From Deltaproteobacteria bacterium (GTDB lineage Bacteria > Desulfobacterota > Desulfobacteria > Desulfobacterales > JAUVGT01), in assembly GCA_030593645.1 (NCBI GenBank), contig JAUVGT010000046.1, forward strand, positions 1 through 16,825: a DNA stretch of 16,825 nucleotides, read 5' to 3'. The position numbers and the translations under genes were made by a program. Of the stretch, positions 1 through 7,021 are shown one piece after another. The notes below the pieces were generated by a model, which saw nothing but the letters and a program-made list of their open reading frames with translations, ran no database searches and was not told the DNA's origin. Numbering within the stretch: the first letter of the stretch is position 1; the number at the start of each line of letters is the position of its first letter.

Positions 1-148
1 CTTTTAAATATAAGTCTTCCTCGCACAATATGGATTTGTAACGGTTCTGAAATAACGGGCCATGCCTTTTATATTTATAATTGAACCATACGGCATATCC
101 GGTGAGAATACGCTGCATCACTTTTGATATTGGTACCGCGCGTCGGTG
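1..148 (-). pseudogene. REP-associated tyrosine transposase (RAYT, Y1/HUH type) remnant, cut by window edge
   Basis: Reading the minus strand from about 148 down to the window edge gives an uninterrupted frame of about 49 codons. It contains AVPISKVMQRILTGYAV, then a stretch with RHGPLFQNRYKSIL, then EEDLYL. This matches the well-known central segment of IS200-like/RAYT transposases, in which the TGYA and HGxLFQNRYKS blocks follow the HUH region. The upstream part with the HUH (HFHL-like) motif is absent: above about 148 the DNA becomes MORN-repeat coding sequence in a different frame. The copy is therefore 5'-truncated. Whether the C-terminal half with the nucleophilic tyrosine survives lies outside the window. 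The frame is offset by one base from the overlapping MORN gene, so both cannot be selected proteins here. Identification rests on family recall, not a search. Confidence 0.78.
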
Positions 149-671
149 GAGTATGGACACCCTTTCCAGGAACAGGCTCACCATTCCTCCATAGCCCTTC
201 ATATTTACTCCCATCAACATAATAATAAGTGCCTTTTCCGTCCTTCTTACCGTATTTGTATTCTCCTATATAACTTTCACCATTCCCATATTTGGCCTGT
301 CCTTTTCCATGTTGAACATTATTCTTAAATTCACCAATATATACATCGCCCTTAAACGGCCCATCAAACCATTCATCCTTTCCCTGCCCTTCAAGTTTAC
401 CTTTCTCAAACCCACCCGTCGTACGGATACTTAATCTTCCGTTTTCATACCATTCAATTGTTCCCTGCCCTTCAGCCTTGCCGCCAAGACAACCGCCCGA
501 CCATTTGATTGTTTTCATAGGTGAGTAACAGTTGGTATGAACCTCACAATTTGTTCTTGGGTCAGAAATCCAGCCTTCTATACAATCATATTGATGTTTC
601 TGAGAGGTGGCGCAACTGGAAAAAAAAGCTGCAATTGAAATCCAGATGATCAAACGTAATCTACTCTTCAC
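75..671 (-). CDS. MORN-repeat lipoprotein, C-terminus probably altered
   Basis: A 198-aa protein starting at the GTG at 671, chosen because AGGGGG lies 5 nt upstream and the product then opens with a lipoprotein signal: a KSRLR basic end, a hydrophobic stretch and FFSSC as a lipobox-like site. Alternative starts upstream (TTG 719, ATG 710) would put a hydrophilic extension before the signal. The mature part carries about four MORN-type repeats, such as YIGEYKYGKKDGKGTYYY and KYEGLWRNGE. MORN proteins are usually membrane-associated scaffolds; no specific role can be assigned. The last 20 or so codons, after KGVHTPPT, run out of frame through the transposase remnant and have no repeat character. 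The natural C-terminus was therefore probably replaced or lost. It follows the next gene by 57 nt from the chosen start and may share its transcript. Confidence 0.72.
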   Translation of the reverse strand: MKSRLRLIIWISIAAFFSSCATSQKHQYDCIEGWISDPRTNCEVHTNCYSPMKTIKWSGGCLGGKAEGQGTIEWYENGRLSIRTTGGFEKGKLEGQGKDEWFDGPFKGDVYIGEFKNNVQHGKGQAKYGNGESYIGEYKYGKKDGKGTYYYVDGSKYEGLWRNGEPVPGKGVHTPPTRGTNIKSDAAYSHRICRMVQL

Positions 672-728
672 TATTCCCCCTGTCACGACTCTGTTTTGGT
701 TAAAACACATAACCCACAAACCCCGCAG

Positions 729-1199
729 TTAGCAATCGGACTGCGGTTGAGTTTCCATATATTCTTCTACTATTTGATACTTTCCAGTGCTATCTTTTTC
801 AATAACCATATAATATCCTTTATCTGTATAGCATTTCAAGACTGAGTATCTGTTTGCTTTAATTGTCACGTTTGTATTGTTTAAAAAAATCTTTATATCG
901 CTAAATTTACTTATATCCCCTCTCGCTTTTCCTAAAGGCATACTTTTTTTCACTAAACTTTTCCATTTTGTCCCGCCAAAAGCCATTTCTTTCATTTGTC
1001 CATTCGGATAAAGACGCTTTACTTTAATTATCGCATTATCAGAGTATAAATCAGCTACGGATTTGTCAAAATTTTCACCTAAGATTATATATCTTTCAAA
1101 AAACTCTTTTGCTTCTACTTTTGTATCTCCAGCCGCCACTACGAATGTAGGTAGTAATAGTAAGGATATTATGACGGAAACTAAAAATTGCTTATTCAC
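729..1199 (-). CDS. Small exported protein of unknown function
   Basis: A 156-aa protein with a GTG start and a strong AAGGAGG 8 nt upstream. The N-terminus is a typical Sec signal peptide: NKQ, a hydrophobic core of about 15 residues, then FVVAAGD with a signal peptidase I-like site around residues 21-23. The mature part is about 130 residues, lysine-rich and mixed alpha/beta, with no membrane segment. It has one internal cysteine and ends in a cysteine (QSDC). The order FFERYI, a short helix, LYSDNAII and later strands faintly recalls NTF2/SnoaL-like folds, but I cannot establish that. The gene is strikingly AT-rich compared with the metal genes to the right and lies in a strip of mobile-element debris, so acquisition by transfer is plausible. 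Its function is unknown. Confidence 0.7.
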   Translation of the reverse strand: MNKQFLVSVIISLLLLPTFVVAAGDTKVEAKEFFERYIILGENFDKSVADLYSDNAIIKVKRLYPNGQMKEMAFGGTKWKSLVKKSMPLGKARGDISKFSDIKIFLNNTNVTIKANRYSVLKCYTDKGYYMVIEKDSTGKYQIVEEYMETQPQSDC

Positions 1200-1239
1200 T
1201 GATTTTCCTCCTTATTGCTATTTCTTATTTATTGTATAG

Positions 1240-1278
1240 TTTCCTATGAATAACCCAAAAAGGGTTGTTCATAGGAAA
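1240..1278. repeat. 17-bp-arm inverted repeat (hairpin), possible operator
   Basis: The arms are 1240-1256 (TTTCCTATGAATAACCC) and 1262-1278 (GGGTTGTTCATAGGAAA), with a 5-nt A loop. Only one position mismatches, and it is a G-T wobble in one of the two transcripts. There is no T run on either side, so it does not look like a Rho-independent terminator. Reading the minus strand, TTGGGT in the arm followed 16 nt later by TACAAT could be a weak promoter for the exported-protein gene. That would place the palindrome across the promoter. The regulatory role is inference. Confidence 0.6.
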
Positions 1279-1494
1279 ATGAAATATCCATGCAGAATCT
1301 TGGAATTAAAAAGTAAGTTTTGTTTCTCAGCCCCTTCTTTCCTATCATATTTTCATAAATTATCAACGCTATTGTTATTATTATGTTTCACATTTTGCAA
1401 AAAAATGTCATAAAAATGATCAGACTGCTTTTTGTTCCATATCGGCATGTTGTATAGAAACTGCCCAACAACCCCATTGAAAGGAAGAAATGTC

Positions 1495-1536
1495 ATGAAT
1501 GATTTTAAGAGTTATGAAAAACTACGTGTTGTCTAA
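1495..1536 (+). pseudogene. Stub resembling the N-terminus of a four-helix-bundle (S23/IVP-type) protein
   Basis: An ATG preceded by AAGGAAG at about 7 nt opens a frame MNDFKSYEKLRVV, then a stop. The pattern F-x-x-Y-x-x-L-x-V is how many small four-helix-bundle proteins (the family of the 23S rRNA intervening-sequence protein) begin. The codons right after the stop (KDR, then stops) could be a decayed continuation. It is too short to be sure, and it may instead be a chance peptide. It is listed because the ribosome-binding site is good and it lies beside another decayed gene. Confidence 0.28.
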
Positions 1537-1604
1537 AAAGATCGCTAATAAAAAAAATTGCTGTAATCGCAGTATTATTTAAACCGGGTCACGAGATTTC
1601 ATGA

Positions 1605-1790
1605 TTTTTGCGATATCAAACCGGATTCGCCTTTCCCTATCCATTCGCCACACATCTTTTAGAAAGCGGTTATGCTATCCGAACCGTCCAGGAACTTTTG
1701 GGACATACCAGCGCAAAAACCACGATGGTTTATACTCATTTATCTCAAAAAAATTTAATGGGAGTGAAAAGTCCTCTCGATGCAATTTAA
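1605..1790 (+). pseudogene. Tyrosine recombinase (XerC/D-like integrase) C-terminal remnant
   Basis: The frame reads FATHLLESGYAIRTVQELLG, then HTSAKTTMVYTHLS and VKSPLDAI before a stop. This is the C-terminal catalytic end of a Xer/integron-type tyrosine recombinase. The LGH box and the MVYTHLS nucleophile region with its tyrosine are intact. The box that should read H-x-x-R-H-S just before FATHLL is instead FAFPYPF. The HxxR arginine has become proline, and the histidine that follows it has become tyrosine. Such changes fit decay by point mutation. An in-frame TGA at 1602-1604 closes the frame upstream, and the roughly 200 residues that should precede are missing. It cannot encode an active recombinase. 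It is converging on the regulator gene at 1998. Confidence 0.82.
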
Positions 1791-1997
1791 ACTGATCCAG
1801 TCCGGTTCTATTTCGAAACCGTAACTTTCTGCTCAAATGCCTCCGCTGATTCAAAATCAATTTTGGGATATAAATGCAGTTATATCTATCGGTTGAATAT
1901 GTTCATCGGGAATTTCGCGGTTTTGGACAAAAAAACCCATTTTAAAAACTTTCTAAATTGCCGCTTTTCATTAATATGGATTTCAGTATTTTTCTTT

Positions 1998-2510
1998 TCA
2001 ATCCGCTTTTTTTTCATGGCGTGTTTTACATTGATCAATACATTCATTGCATTTTTCCCATTCACGATTTTTTGAGGCACAGTACATCACAAAAGATTTT
2101 ATCCAATCTTCCCCGGCTCGCGGGCAGTTGTCGATAAACTCAATAAACTGAACAAATTTGTCAATCGATTGATTATCTACGGTATGCTCCATCCGGCATG
2201 CAGTTGTCTCTGCCTTATCAGGATCTAACTGGATGACTCTTAAAAGAAAATCTTTTAAAATCGTGTGGCGGCGCGTGATCTCTTCAGCAATTTTGATACC
2301 TTTTTGGGTCAATGTAATAAAGCTGTAAGGTTTATAATTGATCAATTCTTTTTCATCCAATAATTTTAAAGCACCGCTTACGGAACCGCGCTGTAAACCC
2401 AGCTTTTCAGCAATATCTTTAACCCTGGCAACCTTATTTGTTTTTTCCAGATCTAAAATGGTTTCCAGATAGTCTTCCAGACTTTCTGTAAGGGCAATTT
2501 TTTTTTTCAT
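1998..2510 (-). CDS. DtxR/MntR-family metal-dependent transcriptional regulator
   Basis: A 170-aa regulator, divergent from feoAB and very likely controlling it in response to Fe(II) or Mn(II). ATG is preceded by GGAGG at 5 nt. Residues 5-75 form the winged helix-turn-helix (RVKDIAEKLGLQRGSVSGAL as the recognition unit). Residues 80-125 form the dimerisation and metal-binding domain. C105-x2-E108-H109 matches the C102/E105/H106 metal site of DtxR, whereas D13 in LEDYLE occupies the position that is aspartate in MntR and methionine in DtxR. H82 fits the ancillary-site histidine. There is no SH3-like third domain. Instead the C-terminal 45 residues carry five cysteines (129, 144, 154, 157, 161, the last three as C-x2-C-x3-C), which could bind zinc or an Fe-S cluster. 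Family assignment is firm; which metal it senses is open. Confidence 0.9.
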   Translation of the reverse strand: MKKKIALTESLEDYLETILDLEKTNKVARVKDIAEKLGLQRGSVSGALKLLDEKELINYKPYSFITLTQKGIKIAEEITRRHTILKDFLLRVIQLDPDKAETTACRMEHTVDNQSIDKFVQFIEFIDNCPRAGEDWIKSFVMYCASKNREWEKCNECIDQCKTRHEKKAD

Positions 2511-2537
2511 AAATCCTCCGGTTTAACCATTTATTAT

Positions 2538-2566
2538 TTTATATTATGCCTCACATACGATGTCAA
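2538..2566 (-). promoter_or_regulatory. Sigma70-type promoter of the DtxR-family gene
   Basis: On the minus strand TTGACA (2566-2561), a 17-bp spacer and TATAAA (2543-2538) give a near-consensus promoter whose transcript would start about 20 nt before the ribosome-binding site of the regulator. Confidence 0.65.
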
Positions 2567-2570
2567 ACTA

Positions 2571-2583
2571 TTATAAGTTATAA
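2571..2583. repeat. Perfect short palindrome TTATAA-G-TTATAA between divergent promoters
   Basis: A 6-1-6 perfect inverted repeat lying between the -35 boxes of the two divergent promoters (2561-2566 and 2600-2605). The position suits a regulator or bending site, but an A/T palindrome of this length can arise by chance. Confidence 0.4.
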
Positions 2584-2599
2584 GTAGCAAATCATTATC

Positions 2600-2630
2600 T
2601 TGACAAATACATATGTTTGGTATACCTAAC
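2600..2630 (+). promoter_or_regulatory. feoAB promoter with overlapping 16-bp palindromic operator
   Basis: TTGACA at 2600-2605 is a consensus -35 box. The -10 region lies at 2621-2628 (TATACC/TACCTA, imperfect). Across it runs the palindrome GTTTGGTATACCTAAC (2615-2630), symmetric at 14 of 16 positions. Its AGGTATACC-like core resembles DtxR/IdeR/MntR-type operators. Binding there by the divergently encoded regulator would block RNA polymerase when metal is plentiful. The symmetry is seen directly; the regulator pairing is inferred from position. Confidence 0.65.
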
Positions 2631-2670
2631 TTTTGCGAGTATAAATTTCCGGATGGGGGAAAATTAAATT

Positions 2671-2904
2671 ATGGCAATCCTGAACATGAGGCAAATGCAA
2701 AAGAATCAATCAGGCATTATTTTTTCGGTTAAAGCCGATGGTGAAATGGGAAGACGAATTCGAGACATGGGACTTGTTCCGGGGGCAGAAATAAAAATTC
2801 AGAGGAGGGCTCCTCTTTATGATCCGGTTGCCTTGAGGATTATGGGATTTACTTTAACCCTGCGAAACAGTGAAGCCGATTTTATTGAAGTGGAGGTACA
2901 ATAA
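2671..2904 (+). CDS. feoA: FeoA, small SH3-like component of ferrous iron uptake
   Basis: A 77-aa protein, the usual FeoA length, with the FeoA SH3-like fold signature: an L-x-x-M start, GRRIRDMGLVPGAEIKIQRR in the middle, and a closing strand pair with VALRIMGFTLTLR. FeoA is a cytosolic partner needed for FeoB-dependent Fe(II) transport and is thought to modulate the FeoB G-domain. ATG at 2671 has a GGGGGA about 10 nt upstream, slightly long spacing. It is the first gene of the feo operon, two bases before feoB, so the two are surely co-transcribed. No feoC-like gene follows feoB. Confidence 0.95.
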   Translation: MAILNMRQMQKNQSGIIFSVKADGEMGRRIRDMGLVPGAEIKIQRRAPLYDPVALRIMGFTLTLRNSEADFIEVEVQ

Positions 2905-2906
2905 TA

Positions 2907-5114
2907 ATGAAAACCATATTTGCCATGGCAGGCAATCCAAATTCCGGGAAAACCACTCTTTTCAATGAAATAACCGGTGCCAGACAGCATGTGGGTAACT
3001 ATCCGGGTGTTACAGTCGAAAAAAAAGAGGGGATATATATCAATAAAGACCGCAAAATCAACATCGTGGATCTGCCAGGCACCTATTCACTGACCGCTTA
3101 CTCCCAGGAAGAGGTCGTGGCAAGAGACTTTTTGGTGAATGAAAAACCAGCCGTGGTCATTAACGTGATCGATGCATCCAATCTGGAACGAAACCTCTAC
3201 TTAACCATCCAGTTTCTCGAAATGGGTATTCCGGTTTGTATTGCCCTGAATATGATGGATGTGGCAAAAAAACGCGGCATTAAAATCGATATCGAAAAAC
3301 TGTCTGACTTGCTGGGTATCCCGGTGATCCCGACCATTGCCAGAAATGGTAACGGTAAATATGAGCTGATACGTGCTGCCCAAAAAAGGGCGAAGCATGG
3401 CAATACGCCAGCGTGTCTTGAGATATCCTACGGTAATGATATCGATCAAACACTCTCAAAGATGGAAGCTGAAATCAGGACCAAACAATTTTTGACCGAA
3501 ACCTATCCGTCCCGCTGGATTGCCTTGAAATATTTGGAAAATGACAAGCAGATTATCAATTTGGGAAAACGCAACCATCCGGTGGTTTCAAATCGGCTTG
3601 AAAAAATGGTTAGAAGGGTGTCTGATCATTTGAAAAGCACCATGGAAACCTACCCTGAAGCTGAAATTGCCGATCACCGATACGGTTATATCAAATCTAT
3701 GATAAAACAGGGGGTGATCACACACAAACCAGACCAGGACAGGTTGTTTATCTCCGACAAAATAGACAAAGTTGTCACCCACCGCTTTTTAGGGCCATTG
3801 ATGATGTTCGCGGTAATTATGGGGCTTTATCAATTCACATTTACATACAGTGAAATACCGGTGGGCTGGTTTGAAAGTTTCTTTGCCTGGCTTGGTGATA
3901 CCGCCTCGGCCCTGCTGCCTGACGGTTTGATTCAATCGCTTATTGTATCAGGTATCATTGATGGTGTCGGCGGTGTTCTGGGATTCGTACCGCTCATTAT
4001 GTTCATGTTTTTGGGCATTTCGATTATAGAAGATTCCGGTTATCTGGCCAGAGTGGCATTTATGCTGGACAGGGTGTTTAGAATTTTCGGACTCCACGGC
4101 AACTCTGTCATGGCCTTTATCGTATCCGGCGGCATTGCAGGGGGATGCGCGGTCCCCGGAGTTATGGCCAGCCGAACACTTAAATCACCTCGAGAACGAC
4201 TGGCCACGCTGCTCACCGTACCCTTTATGAATTGCGGTGCAAAACTGCCGGTTTTTGCGCTTTTGGTTGCGGCCTTTTTTCCTGAAAACGAAGCGGGTGT
4301 CATGTTTGCCATAACATTGATCGCCTGGGGGGGCGCTCTTCTTGTTGCCAGGCTATTGCGATCAACTGTGATCAGGGGGGAGGCAACGCCCTTTATTATG
4401 GAACTCCCGCCCTACCGGTTCCCCACCTTTAAGGGTTTAATGATACATACCTGGGAAAAAACCTGGCAGTACATCAAAAAAGCAGGAACCGTTATCCTCG
4501 GTATTTCGATTATTTTATGGGCGATGATGACTTTTCCGGGCTTGTCTGAGGAACGTGCAAATGAATTTGAAAGTCAGCGCAATCTTGCCAAAGCATCTGT
4601 TTCGTCCGCAATTTTAAAAAAGTCGCGGACCGAGGTTGAAGAAACTGAGCTAAGCAAAGAAATTCGGAAGCTCAAAGAAAAGCTTGATACTATTGATCTG
4701 GCTGAAGCGGAAGCAGCGTTGAAATATTCGATTGCGGGACGCATCGGCACCGCACTTGAAAGCATCTCCAAATTAGCTGGTTTTGACTGGCGTACCAATA
4801 TCGCTTTGGTGGGAGGTTTTGCCGCCAAAGAAGTTGTGGTATCAACCCTGGGAACAGCCTATTCACTGGGAAATATCGATCCTGAAGAAACCGAATCCCT
4901 TGCGGATAGATTAAAAAGGGCACCAGGGTGGAGCCCCCTGGTTGCCTGGAGCCTGATAATATTTACAATTTTCTATGCGCCCTGTTTTGTAGCCGTAGTG
5001 TGTATTTCTCGTGAGGCAGGTTCCTGGAAATGGGGCATTTTTTCCATGGTGTTCAATACAATACTTGCTTTTACACTATCTGTCGCTGTTTTTCAAATCG
5101 GTTCCTTGTTTTAA
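2907..5114 (+). CDS. feoB: FeoB, ferrous iron transporter GTPase
   Basis: A 735-aa inner-membrane Fe(II) transporter, start ATG with GGAGG nearby inside the feoA end. The N-terminal G domain has G1 GNPNSGKT (9-16), switch I around GNYPGVTVE (30-38), G3 DLPG (55-58) and G4 NMMD (115-118). A helical GDI-like spacer follows to about residue 270. The membrane domain begins near 293 and contains the conserved gate segments GGIAGGCAVPG (C414) and NCGAKLPVF (C443), then GGFAAKEVVVSTLGT and a final CFVAVVC-type helix. Between two membrane helices, about residues 545-612, lies a highly charged segment (Glu/Lys/Arg-rich, heptad-like) longer than I expect for the E. coli-type protein; it is probably a coiled coil in an extramembrane loop. 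The protein is otherwise full length with no broken motif. Confidence 0.97.
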   Translation: MKTIFAMAGNPNSGKTTLFNEITGARQHVGNYPGVTVEKKEGIYINKDRKINIVDLPGTYSLTAYSQEEVVARDFLVNEKPAVVINVIDASNLERNLYLTIQFLEMGIPVCIALNMMDVAKKRGIKIDIEKLSDLLGIPVIPTIARNGNGKYELIRAAQKRAKHGNTPACLEISYGNDIDQTLSKMEAEIRTKQFLTETYPSRWIALKYLENDKQIINLGKRNHPVVSNRLEKMVRRVSDHLKSTMETYPEAEIADHRYGYIKSMIKQGVITHKPDQDRLFISDKIDKVVTHRFLGPLMMFAVIMGLYQFTFTYSEIPVGWFESFFAWLGDTASALLPDGLIQSLIVSGIIDGVGGVLGFVPLIMFMFLGISIIEDSGYLARVAFMLDRVFRIFGLHGNSVMAFIVSGGIAGGCAVPGVMASRTLKSPRERLATLLTVPFMNCGAKLPVFALLVAAFFPENEAGVMFAITLIAWGGALLVARLLRSTVIRGEATPFIMELPPYRFPTFKGLMIHTWEKTWQYIKKAGTVILGISIILWAMMTFPGLSEERANEFESQRNLAKASVSSAILKKSRTEVEETELSKEIRKLKEKLDTIDLAEAEAALKYSIAGRIGTALESISKLAGFDWRTNIALVGGFAAKEVVVSTLGTAYSLGNIDPEETESLADRLKRAPGWSPLVAWSLIIFTIFYAPCFVAVVCISREAGSWKWGIFSMVFNTILAFTLSVAVFQIGSLF

Positions 5115-5211
5115 TGCATGGGTTAATTTTTTATAAATGAGTGAGTTCATATCAAATATGAGTTTAAATAATGTCCACATTTTCAGGAAAATCCAACTCT
5201 CAAAAATGATT

Positions 5212-5240
5212 TTGACAATCCCGTATCACCCTGCTAGGAT
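5212..5240 (+). promoter_or_regulatory. Sigma70-type promoter for the DUF1007-NicO operon
   Basis: TTGACA (5212-5217), exactly 17 bp, then TAGGAT (5235-5240). The predicted start is about 30 nt before the ATG at 5277, leaving a short leader with no visible riboswitch and no good Shine-Dalgarno. No second operator resembling the feo palindrome is visible. Confidence 0.68.
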
Positions 5241-5276
5241 AGTATTTTTTTATGAAGATTAACCAGACCACATTCG

Positions 5277-5918
5277 ATGAAAAAACATTATCTATCAATA
5301 AAAACCGCTCAGATTTCAATATATATCATTGTTTGTTTTATTATACTGGATGTCCCCCTGCAGTCATTGCGGGAAGCCCGGGCCCATCCCCATGTGTTTA
5401 TTGTTCAGCGGCTGAATGTCGTATTTGATGAAAAGGGGATTGCCGGGATAAAGGTTCACTGGAAGTTTGACGACATGTTCGCCAGTATGGTGGCTGAAGA
5501 TCACGATCAAAATAAAAATGGCAAATTGGAACCGGCAGAAGTAAAAACAGTCAGGCAAAACGCTTTTTCCTATATCTTCGAGTATAACTATTTCACATTT
5601 ATCAAAATAGAGAACAAACCATTTAAGGTGAAGTTCATAACGGATTTCAACGCGGTTTTAGAAGACAAAAAATTGGTTTATGAATTTTTTATTCCCTGTC
5701 ACGTCACAGCCATTAGTACCCCAAAAAATATTTCTGTTGCCACCTATGACCCCACTTATTATACAGCCATTTACTTTGACGATGAAACGCCTGTGTCTCT
5801 CACCTCTGCGGAATCCTATGACGTGAAAACCGATATTCGGGAAGATTCTGACACAAAGATATATTATGATCTGGTTCATCCCTGGACCCTTTTTATTAAT
5901 TTTCGGAAGAAATCATGA
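5277..5918 (+). CDS. DUF1007 family periplasmic protein, metal-permease partner
   Basis: A 213-aa protein of the DUF1007 type, which very often precedes NicO/RcnA-type nickel-cobalt permeases. A signal sequence with a hydrophobic core at 12-27 ends at ARA (34-36). The mature protein then begins H37-P-H39-VFI, a hallmark of the family and a plausible N-terminal metal-binding group. Residues 77-88 form a canonical EF-hand-like loop, D-x-N-x-N-G-K-L-x-x-x-E, which fits Ca2+ binding. A YDPTYY motif near 157 and a DLVHPW end also fit the family. There is no clear ribosome-binding site before ATG 5277, and I found no better start in frame. The stop overlaps the next start by 4 bp (ATGA), so the two genes are co-translated. 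The metal carried is not known from sequence. Confidence 0.85.
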   Translation: MKKHYLSIKTAQISIYIIVCFIILDVPLQSLREARAHPHVFIVQRLNVVFDEKGIAGIKVHWKFDDMFASMVAEDHDQNKNGKLEPAEVKTVRQNAFSYIFEYNYFTFIKIENKPFKVKFITDFNAVLEDKKLVYEFFIPCHVTAISTPKNISVATYDPTYYTAIYFDDETPVSLTSAESYDVKTDIREDSDTKIYYDLVHPWTLFINFRKKS

Positions 5919-6820
5919 AGCGATTTTTCGTGTTTTTGATACTTTTCTGCCTGTTGGGTCTACGTGTTGATCCGGTTTGGTCCCATAACCCGTTCACATC
6001 CAAACCGGAAACCCGGCACAAAGCACCTGAACCACCGGTTAAAAGCCGTTTTTTCGTCAAAATCATTATCTGGCAGCATCAGCTCAAACAAAAAATATCA
6101 GAACTCATCCGGGTGGCCCAAAACAAAGGGAGCATCCAGCCGATTTTGGTTCTGATGGGGCTTGCCTTTGCTTACGGCGCAATTCATGCCGCCGGTCCCG
6201 GACACGGCAAGCTGATCGCCATGTCCTATGTGCTGTCGCATAAAACTTCAATAGTGAGCGGGCTGCTGCTGGGTCTGTTCATTGCCATCATCCACGGTTT
6301 TTCAGGGGCAATCGGTGTACTAGGGTTGCGATATATGATTCAGCGCGGCGTCAGCGAAACTCTATCCACGACAACCACGGTGACACAAATTGTAAGCTAT
6401 GGACTGATCACCCTTCTGGGCTTGCTGATTCTTTTAAAAAATGGTTACGCTTTATTTTTTTCATCCGCATCGGAAAGAGAAGCAGAACCTGTAAAAACCT
6501 CACGAAAAGGACTGCTTCCATGGGCCGTTGCGGTAGGGCTGGTACCCTGCCCCGCAGTGGTGATGGTGATGCTGTTTTGCCTGTCCATGGATGCAATCAT
6601 TCTTGGCCTGATGCTGGCCGCCAGTATATCTTGCGGAATGGCGGCAACGATTGCTTTTGTTGTTACTGTCATTATTATAGGAAAAACCGGTATTTTACAC
6701 CTGGTGTCAGAAAAGCGCGGTAAAACGATTGAAGTATATGTCGGGATACTTTCCGGAGGAGCCATTGCGGTTTTCGGCACCCTTTTTTTCTATACCGCGA
6801 TAATCTCAGCCGTATACTAG
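5915..6820 (+). CDS. NicO-family nickel/cobalt permease
   Basis: A 301-aa inner-membrane protein. It opens with a signal-like hydrophobic segment ending at VWSHNPF (about residues 21-27) and a proline- and basic-rich linker. About six membrane helices follow from residue 75. HAAGPGHGK (91-99) is the diagnostic metal-site motif of NicO/RcnA transporters, and GLVPCPAVVMVML in the second half is the paired conserved helix. IIHGFSGAIGV adds another conserved histidine. The family moves Ni2+ or Co2+, either exporting it (RcnA-like) or importing it. The coupled DUF1007 gene and the convergent cobalamin-riboswitch-controlled cobaltochelatase favour cobalt, as inference. No histidine-rich loop like that of RcnA is present; the loop between helices is short and charged (SASEREAEPVK). 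Confidence 0.88.
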   Translation: MKRFFVFLILFCLLGLRVDPVWSHNPFTSKPETRHKAPEPPVKSRFFVKIIIWQHQLKQKISELIRVAQNKGSIQPILVLMGLAFAYGAIHAAGPGHGKLIAMSYVLSHKTSIVSGLLLGLFIAIIHGFSGAIGVLGLRYMIQRGVSETLSTTTTVTQIVSYGLITLLGLLILLKNGYALFFSSASEREAEPVKTSRKGLLPWAVAVGLVPCPAVVMVMLFCLSMDAIILGLMLAASISCGMAATIAFVVTVIIIGKTGILHLVSEKRGKTIEVYVGILSGGAIAVFGTLFFYTAIISAVY

Positions 6821-6956
6821 CAAAATATCCTGCCCCAAGCTTACCAGGCTGTATCTTCGTCTTCACCGATTATTAATGCATAATATATCTATAGCTTATA
6901 AGACCGCTCACATATCACCGTCAGCTAACGCAGCAATGCCGTGAAATAGATTATTC

Positions 6957-6994
6957 TAATATCGAATTCCGGATAGTACCGGAATCCGATATTA
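6957..6994. terminator. Hairpin between convergent genes, possible bidirectional terminator
   Basis: The arms 6957-6972 and 6979-6994 pair over 16 bp (TAATATCG-A-ATTCCGG with CCGGAAT-C-CGATATTA), with a single A-C mismatch and a 6-nt loop ATAGTA. It lies between the convergent ends of the NicO gene and cbiK, where a bidirectional terminator is expected. The T runs next to it are poor on both strands, so termination may be weak or the hairpin may mainly protect RNA ends. The rest of 6821-7021 shows nothing assignable. Confidence 0.6.
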
Positions 6995-7021
6995 AATACT
7001 AAAATAAAATCAAAAACTCCA

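Larger units (their letters stand above)
1200..1997. other. Gene-poor AT-rich strip with mobile-element debris
   Basis: About 800 bp without an intact gene. It holds a long inverted repeat just upstream of the exported-protein gene, a 13-codon stub with a good ribosome-binding site at 1495, and a decayed tyrosine recombinase fragment at 1605-1790. A small perfect hairpin (GATATAA, 6-nt loop, TTATATC) lies at 1867-1886. I see no tRNA, no integron attC-like structure and no credible CDS on either strand. From 1279 to 1490 and from 1890 to 1997 I see nothing assignable beyond A/T runs. Confidence 0.6.

Noticed and set aside
1200..1997. An integron with attC sites beside the integrase fragment
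   Set aside because: The recombinase is Xer-like and decayed, and no attC-like paired boxes were seen; the nearby hairpin lacks the attC core sites.
5115..5276. A second riboswitch ahead of the DUF1007-NicO operon
   Set aside because: The promoter leaves only about 30 nt of leader, and none of the B12-box or NiCo-riboswitch features are visible.
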